From positions 1 through 34,574 of the forward strand of contig JAFSGE010000033.1 of the NCBI GenBank assembly GCA_017434885.1: a stretch of DNA of 34,574 nucleotides. The letters run 5' to 3'. The position numbers were made by a program, and so were the translations under genes. Source of the DNA: Lachnospiraceae bacterium. GTDB taxonomy: Bacteria > Bacillota > Clostridia > Lachnospirales > Lachnospiraceae. The notes beneath the pieces were generated by a model. The model ran no database searches. It saw nothing but the letters and a program-made list of their open reading frames with translations, and had not been told where the DNA came from. Within the stretch, counting starts at the first letter, position 1. Every line of letters begins with the position of its first letter. Below, in pieces: positions 32,920-34,574 of this stretch.

Positions 32920-32947
32920 TCCTTGATTTAACAGCATATTTAGGGAT

Positions 32948-32976
32948 ATTATATATTTTTTTGGAAAGTTCGTCAA
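32948..32976 (-). promoter_or_regulatory. Sigma-A promoter for rel
   Basis: TTGACG (32971-32976, minus strand), 17 bases, then a perfect TATAAT (32948-32953), starting 7 bases after the T-tract of the ATPase terminator. Transcription would start near 32941, giving a leader of about 70 bases. Confidence 0.82.
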
Positions 32977-32982
32977 CGCTTT

Positions 32983-33017
32983 AAAAAAGGTGACAACTCA
33001 CTTAAGTCATCACCTTT
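32983..33017 (-). terminator. Rho-independent terminator after the ATPase gene
   Basis: Minus-strand arms AAAGGTGATGACT (33005-33017) and AGTTGTCACCTTT (32986-32998) pair over 13 positions with two G-U pairs and a 6-base loop, followed by TTTTTT (32983-32988). It lies 31 bases after the ATPase stop. Confidence 0.9.
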
Positions 33018-33047
33018 TATTTGCTACTCCAAATCTCATATTTCATT

Positions 33048-34340
33048 TCACTTTTGGCGTGTTATCTCAAATAAATCATCAATTGTTACTTCACTATTAA
33101 CAAGACTGTTATACTTTCCATTTCTCAAGCCATAGCTAGTTACCATAACAAGTTGTATTGATTTCTTGCAATTTGTAGCTTTTCTAAACGATTCAATTTT
33201 ATTTCGCAGATTCATATCATACGCTTTGTCAATCAAAAATTCATTTAAGGAGTATTTGATTTCACATATTGTAACAACATGATCTCTTCTGTCTATTAAT
33301 AAATCTATCTGGGCTCCTGTTATTCCGTTATCTTCATCGTCCCTTACAAACCATGCTGATTCCTGAGTTAGAACACCTGAAATTCCCAGTCTATCTTTTA
33401 TTTGTTCAATATGATCTTTACAAACTTGTTCAAAGCTTAGCCCTGCCCATGCCCGAAATGAAGGATTATCTGTCGTCTTTGACCAAAAATGTTCGTCCTT
33501 CCCGTAATTCTGTTCTATATATTTAAAATAGAACAGAGAATAGTAATCTGCCAGTTGATATAATGCATCCTTCTTCTTTTTGCCATAAAATCCGGACACA
33601 CGAACAAAGCCTGATAAAATAAGATTCTCCAGAATCTTAGTAATTTCTCCTCCCGTCGACATGCCTGACCGTTCTATTAATTCAGTCCGTGTCAGTCCTC
33701 CCGGTTTTTGGCTAAGGGCAGATACAACCCTTATATAATCATCACTATTGGTAAACAAAGTCTTATACAGATGATTAAATTCGTTCCATAATTCTCCATT
33801 TTTACTGAAATACAGCTTATCGATATTCTGCTTTAAAGCCAACTCTCTGTCCAGTAAGCTTAAGTAATACGGGATTCCTCCCATAATCATATAGCACTCG
33901 ACTATGTCATATCGTGACCAGTTAATACCTCTTGATATAAGGTACTGTTCCACTTCATACAAATTAAATGGTTTTAAATATAATCTACATGTTTGTCTGT
34001 TAAATAATCCGCCTTTATTATTAGCGATTTTCTCATCCATCCAAGAAGTAGCGGAACCGCATACGATAAAAACCAGATTGTCTATTGTAGAAGCATAATC
34101 ATTCCAAAACCATTCAAAAGCAGCTAAAAAGTCTGATTTCTTGTTATCCATCCAGGGCATTTCATCAAAGAAAAAAACATGCTTTTCGCTTGTTGGAAGC
34201 GTCTTAATATAATCCTTCAACGAACGAAATGCATCAAACCAGTTATTAACATTATCGTAATCTTTCTTTGAAGCTTCTTTTAATGACGCCATAAAATTAT
34301 TTAACTGAATCTCCTTATTTTGACCATAGATTCCCCTCAC
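33048..34340 (-). CDS. AAA ATPase with DUF234 C-terminus, N-terminally truncated
   Basis: The 430 residues match the central and C-terminal parts of the archaeal-type ATPase family: Walker B FFFDEMPWM, FIVCGSATSWM, NRQTCRLYLKPF, then a winged-helix region, and a DUF234 part with PD-(D/E)xK-like residues (AQIDLLI...CEIKYSL). Family members usually begin with about 50 residues carrying a Walker A (GRRRVGKT-like); here that part is absent. The open frame begins at a GTG (34340) with no ribosome-binding site and a stop just upstream, and no frame of the next 100 bases encodes a P-loop. It is therefore probably a decayed remnant, perhaps cut by the adjacent IS-like element. Confidence 0.7.
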   Translation of the reverse strand: MRGIYGQNKEIQLNNFMASLKEASKKDYDNVNNWFDAFRSLKDYIKTLPTSEKHVFFFDEMPWMDNKKSDFLAAFEWFWNDYASTIDNLVFIVCGSATSWMDEKIANNKGGLFNRQTCRLYLKPFNLYEVEQYLISRGINWSRYDIVECYMIMGGIPYYLSLLDRELALKQNIDKLYFSKNGELWNEFNHLYKTLFTNSDDYIRVVSALSQKPGGLTRTELIERSGMSTGGEITKILENLILSGFVRVSGFYGKKKKDALYQLADYYSLFYFKYIEQNYGKDEHFWSKTTDNPSFRAWAGLSFEQVCKDHIEQIKDRLGISGVLTQESAWFVRDDEDNGITGAQIDLLIDRRDHVVTICEIKYSLNEFLIDKAYDMNLRNKIESFRKATNCKKSIQLVMVTSYGLRNGKYNSLVNSEVTIDDLFEITRQK

Positions 34341-34448
34341 TTATACACGTCAATTATTTTTCGCCAAATCTATCTTTTTTTTCAAGTTTTGGCGTTTAAT
34401 ATTGCATGCTGTAATTAAATAAAAAAGGCGCTTGGGTCAATTGCAGCC

Positions 34449-34528
34449 CGAAATTCCCGATTTGTAAACGAGTTTCACATTTTGAAAGCGTCCTTCATAT
34501 TTTGTAATCAATTTTCCACTTTTGTAAT
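34449..34528. repeat. Four 20-bp direct repeats
   Basis: Units start at 34449, 34469, 34489 and 34509 with an exact 20-base period. The shared pattern is TTTGTAAT or TTTGTAAA or TTTGAAAG at the unit end, preceded by a C/T-rich half such as TTTCACAT or TTTTCCAC. Confidence 0.75.
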
Positions 34529-34556
34529 AAGATTCCCGTCTTTCTTGCCGTTTCTG

Positions 34557-34565
34557 TGCTATAAT
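34557..34565 (+). promoter_or_regulatory. Extended -10 promoter reading out of the window
   Basis: TGC followed by a perfect TATAAT at 34560-34565 forms an extended -10 element on the plus strand; the -35 region is weak. It would drive a gene to the right, presumably the transposase of the IS-like element. Confidence 0.4.
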
Positions 34566-34574
34566 TACACTTGA

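Larger units (their letters stand above)
34433..34574 (+). mobile_element. Probable end of an IS21-family insertion sequence (continues off window)
   Basis: From about 34433 (TGGGTCAATTGC) the sequence changes into four tandem 20-bp units at 34449-34528, each reading roughly CG-x3-TTCC-x4-TTTGTAA on the plus strand, with a fifth degenerate unit after them. Multiple repeats of about 20 bp near the ends, ahead of a rightward gene, are typical of IS21-type elements. No transposase is in the window; the istA/istB genes would lie to the right. The element's exact left boundary is a guess. Confidence 0.45.

Noticed and set aside
34449-34528. CRISPR array interpretation of the 20-bp repeats
   Set aside because: The units are contiguous, with no spacers, and are degenerate; no cas genes are present.

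Overview
This window is a stretch of chromosome from an anaerobic, low-to-moderate G+C Firmicute, most likely a member of the Lachnospiraceae (Clostridia). The evidence is the SCIFF peptide with its radical-SAM maturase, HemZ, a glmS ribozyme ahead of glmS, a MurE with the meso-diaminopimelate motif DNPR, a fused SecDF, and Bacillus-like promoters. Nearly all genes lie on the minus strand, so the biology reads from high to low coordinates.

Right edge (about 34.57 to 33.05 kb): four 20-bp direct repeats resembling the end of an IS21-type insertion sequence, next to an AAA ATPase/DUF234 gene that has lost its Walker A (P-loop) part. Next (32.9 to 28.6 kb) come the stringent-response enzyme Rel, a metallo-beta-lactamase-fold hydrolase and a DUF3048 lipoprotein. 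A 433-base gap at 28.2 to 28.6 kb holds a terminator, a promoter and a glmS ribozyme, and then glmS itself. A strong promoter then drives hemZ, DUF1576, a small unknown gene, two chromate-transporter half genes and a VanZ-like gene (26.2 to 21.3 kb).

The middle (21.3 to 15.4 kb) has a small TIGR04086-type membrane protein, the only full gene on the plus strand. It diverges from a CNNM/CorC-type CBS transporter, which is followed by the SCIFF unit scfA-scfB-secDF. A strong hairpin separates secDF from recJ-pfkB. The left part (12.4 to 0.2 kb) is a tightly packed run: murE, priA, def, fmt, a zinc metallopeptidase, rsmB, rlmN, stp, prkC and rsgA. Many of these genes overlap or lie a few bases apart. 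It links cell-wall precursor synthesis, replication restart, protein N-terminus processing, rRNA methylation, Ser/Thr kinase/phosphatase signalling and ribosome assembly. The extreme left edge carries the C-terminal end of an ANTAR-domain protein on the plus strand.

Most genes are housekeeping. The less ordinary points are compact terminator-promoter fusions at the glmS boundaries, a structured leader between the glmS ribozyme and the glmS start, a hairpin between the SCIFF precursor and its maturase gene, a 30-base palindrome in the rel leader, the uncharacterised DUF1576-plus-small-protein pair, and the truncated ATPase beside IS-like repeats. No rRNA, tRNA or CRISPR array was seen.
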